The notes beneath the pieces were generated by a model, which was not told where the DNA came from, did no database searches, and saw only the letters and a list, made by a program, of their open reading frames with translations. This document shows, piece after piece, positions 55,667-64,000 of a DNA stretch of 64,000 bases (the stretch's first letter is position 1; every line of letters begins with the position of its first letter). The position numbers were made by a program, and so were the translations under genes. The DNA is taken from positions 1,054,001 through 1,118,000 of the forward strand of contig OW818699.1 of NCBI GenBank assembly GCA_942493385.1, read 5' to 3'. Origin of the DNA: UBA8389 sp942493385. Its GTDB lineage: Bacteria > Bacteroidota > Bacteroidia > Bacteroidales > UBA1402.

Positions 55667-57667
55667 ATGAAAAATATACTGAAAACAACCAATAGGAAGT
55701 TTTTTATCCTGATTCTTCTTTTGAGTCAGTTTGCATGGATAAGTTGTGTTGATGATGCAATCGTTCAAAGCTACTACACCTTTACCGGTGAAACGGTTGG
55801 GAGCTTTCTAAAGAACCCCAAAAAGGATTTCAGCAAGTTCGTTCGAATCCTGGAAAGATCCAACATGTACGATCAATTGACCACTTATGGAGAATATACG
55901 TGTTTTGCTCCAACCAATTCAGCTATTGATACCTTATTGGCTCAAAAGAATTTGACTTCCATCGAAGATTTGTCGGATGCTGAATGCGATACCATTTCCA
56001 AAACGCATTTGATTCAGGGCTTATTCTATACCACCGACCTCGAAGTCGGTGCCATTTCCGGAACCAACTTTTTGGACCGTTATTTGATGTACTCCACCAC
56101 TTCTGATTCGAGCAGCGGTAGGTTAACCGTTGCCTATTTCATCAATAAGACCGCAGAGATGTTGGTTCGAGATGACTCTGTTTTAAATGGAGTGGTGCAT
56201 ACCTTAGATCGAGTAGTAACGGCAAGTAACCGCTTCATACCTCAACAAATATTGAACGACACTACTGTTTCAATCTTTTCGAGCCTATTGTTTATGACAG
56301 GTTTGGACAAAAAGATGGAGGTTTATGAAGACAAAAGGTACAAAATCGGTTCAGACTCCATCATAATTGGTAGCGCTGTTACTTCTTGGCCTGACCAAGG
56401 CCGAGCTGCCTTTTATCCCGAAAAACGAAAATACGGATTTACAGCTTTTGTTGAACCAAACTACGTTTATCGCAATTATGGAGTTCGTACGGCTCAGGAT
56501 GTGATTGACAAACTTATCAGTAAGAACCCTCCGTTTACCATGCACGATCCAAATGGTAAATTGACATACGATACCAATTTTAAGGATTCCAACAATGTAG
56601 TATACCGATTTATAGCAAACCATCTGATGCCTTGTCTCGGAAATTACAATCAGTGGAATGTGACAACGACCATTCGTGATAATTGTGCCGTCTACGATTT
56701 ATTGGATCCCCAAGACTTTTACGAAACCTTGGGCCATACCATGATGAAGTTTCAAACTACCCGTGAAGGTCAGTTGTACATCAATCGGCGACGCATCAAC
56801 GAAGGCGCCAGTGCCGTACGAACTGCAGCCGATCCTTACCAGGCTGCCATACGTGGAGTGCGTGTTTTTACACCGACTGAATCTGGTTTGACCAATCAAG
56901 ATGCATTAAATGGGGTCTACCATTACATTGATGCCTTGTTGATTTACGATACCTATACCAAGGATGCGCTAAATACGAGAATGCGAATGGATGCGGCAAC
57001 TTTATCCCCTGATTTTCTAAACAGTCCGGGTAGGCATAGGGCACAGCCAAATGGAAACTTTCCCCTCGTAACTCGCTACAAAAAAAGTTTTGTTGAGAAC
57101 TTCACGTTCTCCGACCAGACATTGATGGGTCTTCGTGCCGATCCTGATTGGTCACCGAGCTTTCAGCGAAATGGTCTGGACTTTTTGGGTCAATATGACT
57201 TTACTGTCAAAATTCCGCCAGTACCAGAAGGTCAATACGAAGTCAGATTGGGTATCAATGCTGGCAACGACCGTGGTATCGTCCAAGTCTATCTTGATGA
57301 TGAGCCCTGTGGCATCCCTATCGACATGCGTATTTACAAATCGGATCCGAAGATTGGTTCTATAGATGATACGGAAGATTTGGAAGAAAACAAGCGAAAT
57401 GACAAGGACCTCAAGAACAGAGGTTATATGAAAGGGCCGGATTCGTGGAAAACCAGTAATTTAGGCGATGCAGGTCAATTGTCTTTGCGCAGGTATTTTA
57501 ATTCCATGCGCATCATATTGACTACCAAAAACTTTGTGGAGGGCGAAACGCATTATTTGCGATTCAAGTCAGTAATTGACAACCCTCGAGGCATTTTCCC
57601 ATTCGACTTTTTGGAAATGTGCCCAAAGAGTGTCTATGGAAATGTTGAGGGAGAGGATACACATTAA
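55667..57667 (+). CDS. FAS1 domain lipoprotein with C-terminal beta-sandwich
   Basis: Predicted lipoprotein of 666 residues with the lipobox at Cys27 (AWISC). One clear FAS1 domain comes first (about residues 40-195, with YTCFAPTNSAIDTLL and NGVVHTLDRVV) and a second, more divergent one (about 200-430, ending NGVYHYIDALL). The C-terminal third (about 470-655) looks like a beta-sandwich similar to a carbohydrate-binding module (YDFTVKIPPVPEGQYEVRLG, VQVYLDDEPCGIPIDM). The mix of FAS1 and a CBM-like tail makes it a candidate surface glycan-binding protein taking the place of SusE/SusF. I do not recognise a characterised homologue, and the C-terminal fold is inferred from strand pattern only. 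Confidence 0.82.
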   Translation: MKNILKTTNRKFFILILLLSQFAWISCVDDAIVQSYYTFTGETVGSFLKNPKKDFSKFVRILERSNMYDQLTTYGEYTCFAPTNSAIDTLLAQKNLTSIEDLSDAECDTISKTHLIQGLFYTTDLEVGAISGTNFLDRYLMYSTTSDSSSGRLTVAYFINKTAEMLVRDDSVLNGVVHTLDRVVTASNRFIPQQILNDTTVSIFSSLLFMTGLDKKMEVYEDKRYKIGSDSIIIGSAVTSWPDQGRAAFYPEKRKYGFTAFVEPNYVYRNYGVRTAQDVIDKLISKNPPFTMHDPNGKLTYDTNFKDSNNVVYRFIANHLMPCLGNYNQWNVTTTIRDNCAVYDLLDPQDFYETLGHTMMKFQTTREGQLYINRRRINEGASAVRTAADPYQAAIRGVRVFTPTESGLTNQDALNGVYHYIDALLIYDTYTKDALNTRMRMDAATLSPDFLNSPGRHRAQPNGNFPLVTRYKKSFVENFTFSDQTLMGLRADPDWSPSFQRNGLDFLGQYDFTVKIPPVPEGQYEVRLGINAGNDRGIVQVYLDDEPCGIPIDMRIYKSDPKIGSIDDTEDLEENKRNDKDLKNRGYMKGPDSWKTSNLGDAGQLSLRRYFNSMRIILTTKNFVEGETHYLRFKSVIDNPRGIFPFDFLEMCPKSVYGNVEGEDTH

Positions 57668-57685
57668 TAGTAAATAAACACCAAT

Positions 57686-59323
57686 ATGAATATGAATTTG
57701 TTAGGAATCATACAAAGATATTTGCTGGTTTTCAGTGTCTTCCTCATGCTCTATGCTTGTACTGACGACACCTGGAACCAACATTACGAGTCAAATCTGA
57801 GCCAAACATCCGACAAAACACTTTGGGATCAGTTGCTGGAGCAAGATTCATTGACCAATTTTCGGGAAGTGCTGGATAGTGTGAAAGTGATGAATGGGCA
57901 TAAGATGACCCCCATCCGATACTCGGAATTGTTGAAAGACCAATACTTCACCGTGTTTGCGCCCATAGACAACTCATTTGATAAGGATAGCTTGCTGGCT
58001 CTTTGTGCTACAACGGCAGGAAACAAAATCGTTGAAGAGCAATTCATCATGAGTCATTTGTCCAGATCGCCTTATTCGTTGTCTCCCTACACGAATGTTA
58101 TGGTTCACTTGTTAAATAATAAGTATTTGCCATTCAAGGATTCTACATTTGCGGACGTGCCACTTCTAGTTGAGCAATCCAACATCATAGCCAAGAATGG
58201 ATTGATTCATTTTATGAATGGTCAAATACCCTACATGCGGAACATTTTCGAATCCATCGTCGATTTGCCGGAATACAGCGGAATGGGAGCCTATTTGTCC
58301 AAGTACCAAAAGGATTCCTTGAACGAAGCAGCCAGTTTGATTGCTGGTGTAAACGACATGGGTGTACCAGTCTACGTCGATTCGGTCATCATCGAAAAGA
58401 ACCAATTGTTGAATAGTTTCGGCCTCATCAACTCCGAGGACAGTTCGTTTTTCATGGTCGCACCTTCAAAAGCAGGTTGGGATGCCGCCTATTTGACGGT
58501 TTCGAAATATTTCAATTATGGAGCCATCAATGGAGCCGATTCGTTACGCAGTTATTGGACCAATTTTTCCATGATGAAGGATTTGTTCTTTAATAAGACC
58601 ATGCAGTTGTCTCCTCAGGATTCACTCATTAGTAACCAATATTGGAACAAGCTTCCCAAGCAACATGTATTTTATAAACCATTCTTACCTGGGGGTATTT
58701 TGGATGGAGCAGTGCCTGTGAAAGCCAGTAATGGTATTATTTATAAGGTGAACACTTGGCCGTACAACTTGGAAACCGTCTTTTTTACGCCCATTATTAC
58801 GGAAGCAGAATCCGACAAGAACATTCGTTGGGTGAGCAAAGACTCGTTCAATGTGTATCAACGCCAGTATTATGCGGATAGTGTGTCCAACAACGGTTAC
58901 TTGGATGTCGTTCCTAAAACACCATCCGTGCAGACTGATATTACCTTTTCCATTCCCAATACATTGTCGGGCAAGTACGATATTTGTGTGGTCATGCTTC
59001 CTAGAAACATTACGGAACGTACGGATAAGCGTGGCAACAAGTTCAGTGCCTACCTCACCTACAATCTAGCCAATGGTACTACGCCAATTACACCTATAGT
59101 GTGTAAAACCAAAGGGGGTTTGACTTATTTTACGAACAATGTAAACAGAGTTGATACGATTTTGTTGAGGACCGAAACATTGCCAAGTTGCAATTATAAG
59201 CAAAGCAAAATCACCGTTACGGTCCGTTTAAAGAGTATTGTTACACAGAAAGAAATCAATGCCAAAACATTTACCAACCAAATGTACATTGACTGTCTGT
59301 ATTTGAAACCCCGACAAGATTAA
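57686..59323 (+). CDS. FAS1 domain lipoprotein with C-terminal beta-sandwich
   Basis: Predicted lipoprotein of 545 residues, lipobox MLYAC (Cys25). A first FAS1 domain (about residues 45-190) has FTVFAPIDNSFDKDSLL and GLIHFMNGQIPY; a second FAS1-like part (about 195-365) has FFMVAPSKAGWDAAYL. The C-terminal part (about 385-545) is rich in beta-strands (TDITFSIPNTLSGKYDICVV) and ends FTNQMYIDCLYLKP, like a CBM-type beta-sandwich. It resembles the FAS1 protein before it in layout. ATG at 57686 and the ATG two codons later are both possible starts. It is 5 bases before the second SusC gene, so it is firmly part of this operon. The function is unknown; surface glycan binding is the working guess. 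Confidence 0.82.
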   Translation: MNMNLLGIIQRYLLVFSVFLMLYACTDDTWNQHYESNLSQTSDKTLWDQLLEQDSLTNFREVLDSVKVMNGHKMTPIRYSELLKDQYFTVFAPIDNSFDKDSLLALCATTAGNKIVEEQFIMSHLSRSPYSLSPYTNVMVHLLNNKYLPFKDSTFADVPLLVEQSNIIAKNGLIHFMNGQIPYMRNIFESIVDLPEYSGMGAYLSKYQKDSLNEAASLIAGVNDMGVPVYVDSVIIEKNQLLNSFGLINSEDSSFFMVAPSKAGWDAAYLTVSKYFNYGAINGADSLRSYWTNFSMMKDLFFNKTMQLSPQDSLISNQYWNKLPKQHVFYKPFLPGGILDGAVPVKASNGIIYKVNTWPYNLETVFFTPIITEAESDKNIRWVSKDSFNVYQRQYYADSVSNNGYLDVVPKTPSVQTDITFSIPNTLSGKYDICVVMLPRNITERTDKRGNKFSAYLTYNLANGTTPITPIVCKTKGGLTYFTNNVNRVDTILLRTETLPSCNYKQSKITVTVRLKSIVTQKEINAKTFTNQMYIDCLYLKPRQD

Positions 59324-59328
59324 TTCCG

Positions 59329-62300
59329 ATGACGATGAAAAAAACAATAATTCATAATCTTGAGATGAAACTAGTAAGCGGAATAATTCTGTCGCTTTTT
59401 GCAGTCATGGTTTATGCCCAAGACGCAGGTTCGCAAATTCCACAGAGGAAAGTCGTTACCCTGGATAAGGGAATGAAGCAGGTGACTGGACAAGTCGTTG
59501 ATGCTTCTACCGGTGAACCTTTGGTCGGTGTGCAAATACAGGCTTACGACAAAAATAAGTACGCTGCAATGACCAACGAAGACGGAAAGTATACCATCAT
59601 CGTTCCCGACTTTGTCACCTCATTGACTGCGCATGCCGATGGATTCGGCTTGATTATTTGTCCGATTGACACGAAGAACAAACAAGCCAATGTGAAACTT
59701 TATACGAATGAGTTCACACCATTGTATGATTCTAAAATCAAAGCAACCAAAGAAAAGACGGCAAGCATCAATTCATTGAATGCTGATGTAAGCGTTGACC
59801 AACAAGTGCAAATCAACTTGGGCGCCGATGTACGCAGCATCGTTCGTTCCGGCCAACAAGGTATTGGTGCCATGTTCCTGATGAATGGTTTGAATTCCTT
59901 GGTTTCCAATGCACAACCTTTGGTCGTTATTGACGGTGTCATTGTAGACATGCAATATGGTAGAGCTTCCATTCACGATGGATTTTATACAAATTTGCTG
60001 GCAAACATCAATGTCGGTGATATTGAGAATGTCAGTGTTTTAAAAAATGGAACGGCTTTGTACGGTGCCAAGGGTGCCAATGGCGTCATGCTCATCAACA
60101 CCAAGCGTAATAAAAGTATGGCCACCAAAATCGATGTGGATATTACGGGTAGCTTTGAAAATGTACCCAATCTTCCAGACATGATGGATGCCACCGACTA
60201 CCGCTACTATGCTTCGGAACTCTTGGGAACGACAGGTACAAAATTAACGGAGTTCAAATTTCTGAAATCTGATCCCAACTACTTCTATTACAAGCAGTAT
60301 CACAACAATACCGACTGGAAGAAGCAAGTATACCGTGATGCATTTTCACAATCCTACGGCATCAATGTTCAGGGTGGTGATGACATAGCCAGTTACAATT
60401 TGTCCGTAGGTTATGGCAATGCAAACAGTACCTTGAACAACTTCAACATGTCTCGGTTTAACTTGAGATTGAATTCAGACATCAATCTATCCAGATACCT
60501 CGATGTTCGATTCGATGCTTCGTATAGTGACGTGAACCGTAACCTAAGAGACGATGGGGTTGCTGAAAACGTGAACAATTCGACCATCACTTCGATTGGA
60601 TTGCTTAGTTTGATCAAATCTCCTTTCTTGAGTCCCTACCAGTACGATATTTACGGTAATCAATCCTCCTTTCTTTCCGACGCAGACGATTATTTGAATG
60701 AAGTAATCGGATCGGAAGCCTCTTTGGCCAATCCCTCCTCCATGTTGTATTATGGGGATGGATTGAATAAGAATAATTTTGGCAACCGCATGATTAATCT
60801 GGCAATAACGCCGATTTATAAATTGAATCGCTACCTCACCTTGAGAGAACATTTCAACTTCACGCTGGTCAACACCAATGCAAATTATTATACGCCGTTG
60901 CGCGGTATGCCGTCACTCATTATCGAAGACATTACCACGGTTGAAAATGTGGCCAAATCCATGTCTTCTCATACCAATTCGTTTTCGAGCGATACCAAGC
61001 TGGATTGGACAAAATCCTACAACAGCCACAACGTGCATTTCACAGGTGGATTAAGGATTTATAGCATGTTGTATGCCATGAATATGTTGCAGGGCTACAA
61101 TACCGGAAACGATAAGACCCCAAACATCAACACCAGTTTGAGCTACAAATCGACTTCCGGTGTGGATGACAAGAGTTTGTCTTTGACGTACTATGCCTTG
61201 GGTGATTACAATTTCCAAGGTAAATATTTCCTCTCTGGTGGATTAAGCATGGAAGCTTCCTCCCGTTACGGCAGTGAAGTGGACGCCGGTTTGAATCTAT
61301 TTGGTGTTTCATGGGGCTTGTTTCCCTCCATTCAAGGATCTTGGGTCGCAACCAATGAAGAATGGTTCAAATCCAACAGTTTGGTAAATTTCATGAAAGT
61401 CAATGCCGGTTTCGATGTATCCGGTAATGATGATTTGGATTGTACGGCTTCCAGAACTTATTTCGGCGCTGTCCGTTTGCTCAATGCCGTTGATGGTTTG
61501 GTGATTTCGAACATTGGAAATACCAAACTTCAGTGGGAATCGACCAAGCGATTTACGTTTGGAACAGACATGAATCTATTGGAAAATAGAATGAGCCTAT
61601 CCATTAACCTCTTCAAAAGCCAAACTGACAATCTGCTTAGCTTAAAGAAGATGGATTACGTTGGAGGAATCGGACGTATGTGGAGCAACGATGGCGCATT
61701 GGCCAATATGGGCTATGACGTGTCTTTTAAAGTACGATTGTTGAATATGAAATCCGTGAAGATGGAAGTTGGCGCCAGTTTGGGTCATTATGAAAATGAA
61801 CTGACTAGACTTCCTGACAATGAAACAAGAAACATTACTGAAATGTATGGTGCGACCATTCTCTCCAAAGTAGGTTCTCCAATCGGCTTGTTCTATGGCT
61901 ATCAGACCAATGGCGTCTATTCAACGACCAAAGACGCACAAGATGATGGAAAGTACATCGTGCTTAAAAACGGTGTGAAAAAGTACTTTGAGGCTGGAGA
62001 CATCAACTTTGTAAGCCAAAACGATCTGGAAATCAATGATAATGACCGAGTGGTCATTGGTAATCCAAATCCTGATTTTTACGGAAATCTTTTTGCGAAT
62101 GTAAGTTTGAAGAATCTGAAATTGAGTGCGGTATTCAACTATTCGTTGGGCAACGATGTTTTCAACTATCAACGGATGGTTTTGGAAGGTGGTTCCAATT
62201 TTTACAACCAAACAACAGCCATGAACAACCGTTGGACAACGGAGGGGCAAGTCACCGATATCCCAGTGGTAACGTACAAAGACCCGATGGGTAACAGCCG

Positions 62301-62559
62301 TTTTTCCGACCGTTGGATTGAAGACGGTTCTTATCTTCGCTTAAAAACGGTAACCCTCAGTTATACCTGGCCCATTCACAACACGTACCTACAAGGGTTG
62401 ACGATATGGGGTTCAGCCAACAACCTTTGGATGTTGACCAAGTATTTGGGAAGCGATCCGGAAACCTCAATAAGCAATGACGTGCTACTACAGGGAATAG
62501 ACAGAGGGCTTTTGCCTCAATCCAGGAACTTTGCCCTTGGACTAAAGATTAATATCTAA
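59329..62559 (+). CDS. SusC/RagA-type TonB-dependent transporter, divergent plug
   Basis: Second SusC-like outer-membrane transporter, 1076 residues. After a signal peptide ending VMVYAQ there is a CarboxypepD_reg-like domain (about residues 48-125, TGQVVDASTGEPLVGVQI), then a plug that differs from the first SusC: no clear TonB box of the EIVVT type, VQINLGADVRSIVRSGQQGI in place of the usual start, and MFLMNGLNSLVSNAQPLVVIDG where a standard plug has IRIRG. The later YGAKGANGVMLINTK is normal. The barrel runs to the end (LGLKINI). It is followed after 11 bases by its SusD partner. The C-terminus is Ile and not an aromatic residue. ATGs at 59329 and 59335 are both possible starts. Confidence 0.93.
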   Translation: MTMKKTIIHNLEMKLVSGIILSLFAVMVYAQDAGSQIPQRKVVTLDKGMKQVTGQVVDASTGEPLVGVQIQAYDKNKYAAMTNEDGKYTIIVPDFVTSLTAHADGFGLIICPIDTKNKQANVKLYTNEFTPLYDSKIKATKEKTASINSLNADVSVDQQVQINLGADVRSIVRSGQQGIGAMFLMNGLNSLVSNAQPLVVIDGVIVDMQYGRASIHDGFYTNLLANINVGDIENVSVLKNGTALYGAKGANGVMLINTKRNKSMATKIDVDITGSFENVPNLPDMMDATDYRYYASELLGTTGTKLTEFKFLKSDPNYFYYKQYHNNTDWKKQVYRDAFSQSYGINVQGGDDIASYNLSVGYGNANSTLNNFNMSRFNLRLNSDINLSRYLDVRFDASYSDVNRNLRDDGVAENVNNSTITSIGLLSLIKSPFLSPYQYDIYGNQSSFLSDADDYLNEVIGSEASLANPSSMLYYGDGLNKNNFGNRMINLAITPIYKLNRYLTLREHFNFTLVNTNANYYTPLRGMPSLIIEDITTVENVAKSMSSHTNSFSSDTKLDWTKSYNSHNVHFTGGLRIYSMLYAMNMLQGYNTGNDKTPNINTSLSYKSTSGVDDKSLSLTYYALGDYNFQGKYFLSGGLSMEASSRYGSEVDAGLNLFGVSWGLFPSIQGSWVATNEEWFKSNSLVNFMKVNAGFDVSGNDDLDCTASRTYFGAVRLLNAVDGLVISNIGNTKLQWESTKRFTFGTDMNLLENRMSLSINLFKSQTDNLLSLKKMDYVGGIGRMWSNDGALANMGYDVSFKVRLLNMKSVKMEVGASLGHYENELTRLPDNETRNITEMYGATILSKVGSPIGLFYGYQTNGVYSTTKDAQDDGKYIVLKNGVKKYFEAGDINFVSQNDLEINDNDRVVIGNPNPDFYGNLFANVSLKNLKLSAVFNYSLGNDVFNYQRMVLEGGSNFYNQTTAMNNRWTTEGQVTDIPVVTYKDPMGNSRFSDRWIEDGSYLRLKTVTLSYTWPIHNTYLQGLTIWGSANNLWMLTKYLGSDPETSISNDVLLQGIDRGLLPQSRNFALGLKINI

Positions 62560-62570
62560 TTGTTAGAACT

Positions 62571-64000
62571 ATGAATAAGAAAATCCTTCTATATTTTTCT
62601 GTCGGTATTCTGTCGTTGACCAGCTTGACCGGATGTCAGGGTCTATTTAATCTGGACTCCGAACAAGTATTGTTTGTTGAGGACAACCCCTTGGATGCAC
62701 CGACCGATACCGTTTATTCCGTTATTGGCATTCTCAAGAAAATGCAAATAATTGCTGACCGAACTTTGCTGTTGGGCGAGATTCGTGGCGATTTGGTTAG
62801 TTTGACTCCCGACGCAAGTTTACAACTGCAAGCGATAGCCAATTTTACCGCTGATACCGACAATGATTACAATGCGCCTGAAGATTATTATGCCATCATC
62901 AATAATTGCAATTACTTCATTGCCAATGTGGATACTTCGCTGAAGAAACGGAACAGCCCAGTGTTTATGAAGGAATATGCCGCTATTAAAACGTTTAGGG
63001 CTTGGACATACCTCCAACTTGCACAGATCTATGGATCGGTACCTTTCATAACTGAACCCATTCTAACAGAGAAGCAAGCATCTCTCAATTATGAAAAAAA
63101 GGACATCAAAGCCATTGCCGCTTATTTTATTGATGACTTGATTCCCTATATCAACACTCCTTTTCCATCCTATGGATCCATTGGTGGATCGTCATCCCAA
63201 AACTTTTTTATTCCAGTTCGCTTGCTACTTGGCGATTTGTGTCTTTGGTCTGGTAAATACAAAGAAGCTGCAACCTATTATCACGATTATTTGACTTTGA
63301 TCAACCGACCTATGCCCACGCAGACAAGCAGATCGCAGTGGACGAATTCTACCAATACGTTCGAAGGTTATCCAATGAATAGCTTCAGCAGTAATTTTTC
63401 AGTTATTGATGGAGATATTCTGTCATATATTCCAATGGAGACAACCAAATTCAATGGTTTGACGAGCGATTTGGTAAATGTCTTCAATTCGACGACTTTG
63501 AATAAGAACTTTTATCAGGCAACGTTCTCCAATGCGTTGAAGGAGTTGTCAAAAAAGCAATCCAATTGCAAAGTATATGAAAATGCGTTGACTTTAACCC
63601 GTGATACGCTTTTCGCTCCAGCCGAAAACAACACCAACAGTCTTTTTGTGGGCGACCTTCGATTGGCTGCTGTTTTCACTCACAATACAGTGAGCAACAA
63701 TGCATTCAATACTTTTTCGACCTCCTACCAGAGCATTTCGAAATTTAACGGACAAGTTTTTACATATAGACGTTCCGTAATCTATTTGCGTTATGCCGAA
63801 GCCATGAATAGAGCAGGCTATCCAGAAGCCGCTTTTGCCGTTTTGAAATATGGACTGACTGAGGCAAATATTAGGAAGTATGTTGATTCAACCGAAATCA
63901 ATGCTGCCGGAATTCTTTTAGCTTGGGATAGAAACTTCACGACCTTGAATACTTTGGGAATTCATTCCAAAGGAAGTGGCGAGGCGAATGCCAACAAAAA
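62571..64000 (+). CDS. SusD/RagB-type lipoprotein (cut by right edge)
   Basis: The first 476 codons of a SusD-like gene lie in the window; the reading frame is open to the end. Lipobox SLTGC (Cys22). Typical SusD segments are YYAIINNCNYFIANVD and EYAAIKTFRAWTYLQLAQIYGSVPFITEP (N-terminal TPR-like helices) and SVIYLRYAEAMNRAG in the second half. It pairs with the divergent SusC gene 11 bases upstream. Overall it is rather different from the first SusD in this operon, which suggests a different part of the glycan is recognised. Confidence 0.95.
   Translation, partial: MNKKILLYFSVGILSLTSLTGCQGLFNLDSEQVLFVEDNPLDAPTDTVYSVIGILKKMQIIADRTLLLGEIRGDLVSLTPDASLQLQAIANFTADTDNDYNAPEDYYAIINNCNYFIANVDTSLKKRNSPVFMKEYAAIKTFRAWTYLQLAQIYGSVPFITEPILTEKQASLNYEKKDIKAIAAYFIDDLIPYINTPFPSYGSIGGSSSQNFFIPVRLLLGDLCLWSGKYKEAATYYHDYLTLINRPMPTQTSRSQWTNSTNTFEGYPMNSFSSNFSVIDGDILSYIPMETTKFNGLTSDLVNVFNSTTLNKNFYQATFSNALKELSKKQSNCKVYENALTLTRDTLFAPAENNTNSLFVGDLRLAAVFTHNTVSNNAFNTFSTSYQSISKFNGQVFTYRRSVIYLRYAEAMNRAGYPEAAFAVLKYGLTEANIRKYVDSTEINAAGILLAWDRNFTTLNTLGIHSKGSGEANANK

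Noticed and set aside
1..64000. Mobile elements, CRISPR arrays, tRNA/rRNA genes
   Set aside because: No transposase or integrase frame, no regularly spaced repeats and no RNA-gene signatures were seen; intergenic space is small and accounted for.

Overview
The window is one continuous carbohydrate-active island from a member of the Bacteroidetes, most likely order Bacteroidales. The signs are SusC/SusD pairs, a hybrid two-component regulator of the Bacteroides type, TAnnTTTG promoter boxes, little Shine-Dalgarno sequence, and at least one C-terminal domain of the type IX secretion (T9SS) kind. The genus cannot be fixed from this sequence. Nothing suggests a phage, IS element, CRISPR array, tRNA or rRNA.

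The content is a very large polysaccharide utilization locus (PUL) for decorated, esterified glucuronoarabinoxylan. Layout: (1) 1-16874, minus strand: a tightly packed operon of two GH27, three GH43, one GH2, one GH3, one GH97 and two CE1-type esterases, running off the left edge. (2) 17092-21309, plus strand, divergent from (1): three esterases (XynE-like SGNH, CE15 glucuronoyl esterase, CE6-type acetyl esterase), closed by a bidirectional terminator. (3) 21409-28060, minus strand: an oversized GH30_8 glucuronoxylanase, a CE1-GH8 fusion and an alpha/beta-hydrolase, with the HTCS regulator gene (28184-32305) upstream on the same strand. (4) 32658-38366, plus strand: an SDR probably acting as D-mannonate oxidoreductase, a GH2 and a GH67 alpha-glucuronidase. 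(5) 38536-47943, plus strand: GPH-family symporter, GH10 xylanase, cytoplasmic GH43, tandem CE1-CE1 esterase, GH43-CBM6 and GH95. (6) 48110-64000, plus strand: the outer-membrane apparatus in the order FAS1 lipoprotein, SusC, SusD, FAS1, FAS1, SusC, SusD (the last cut by the right edge).

Inferred working scheme: surface proteins (SusD and FAS1 lipoproteins, and the GH30 and XynE-like enzymes if their C-terminal domains are T9SS signals) bind and cut xylan. The two SusC channels import the pieces. Periplasmic GH10, GH67, GH43, GH95, GH97, GH27, GH2 and GH3 enzymes and about nine esterase domains strip glucuronate, arabinose, galactose, acetyl, feruloyl and glucuronoyl-ester groups. The symporter takes up xylo-oligosaccharides, the signal-less GH43 splits them in the cytoplasm, and the SDR feeds released glucuronate into the hexuronate pathway. 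The HTCS probably senses a xylan oligosaccharide in the periplasm and switches the locus on.

The most unusual points are the FAS1/SusCD arrangement with beta-sandwich tails on two FAS1 proteins, the two esterase fusions (CE1-GH8, CE1-CE1), the modular GH30, and a short sequence motif recurring in the intergenic regions that could be the regulator's operator.
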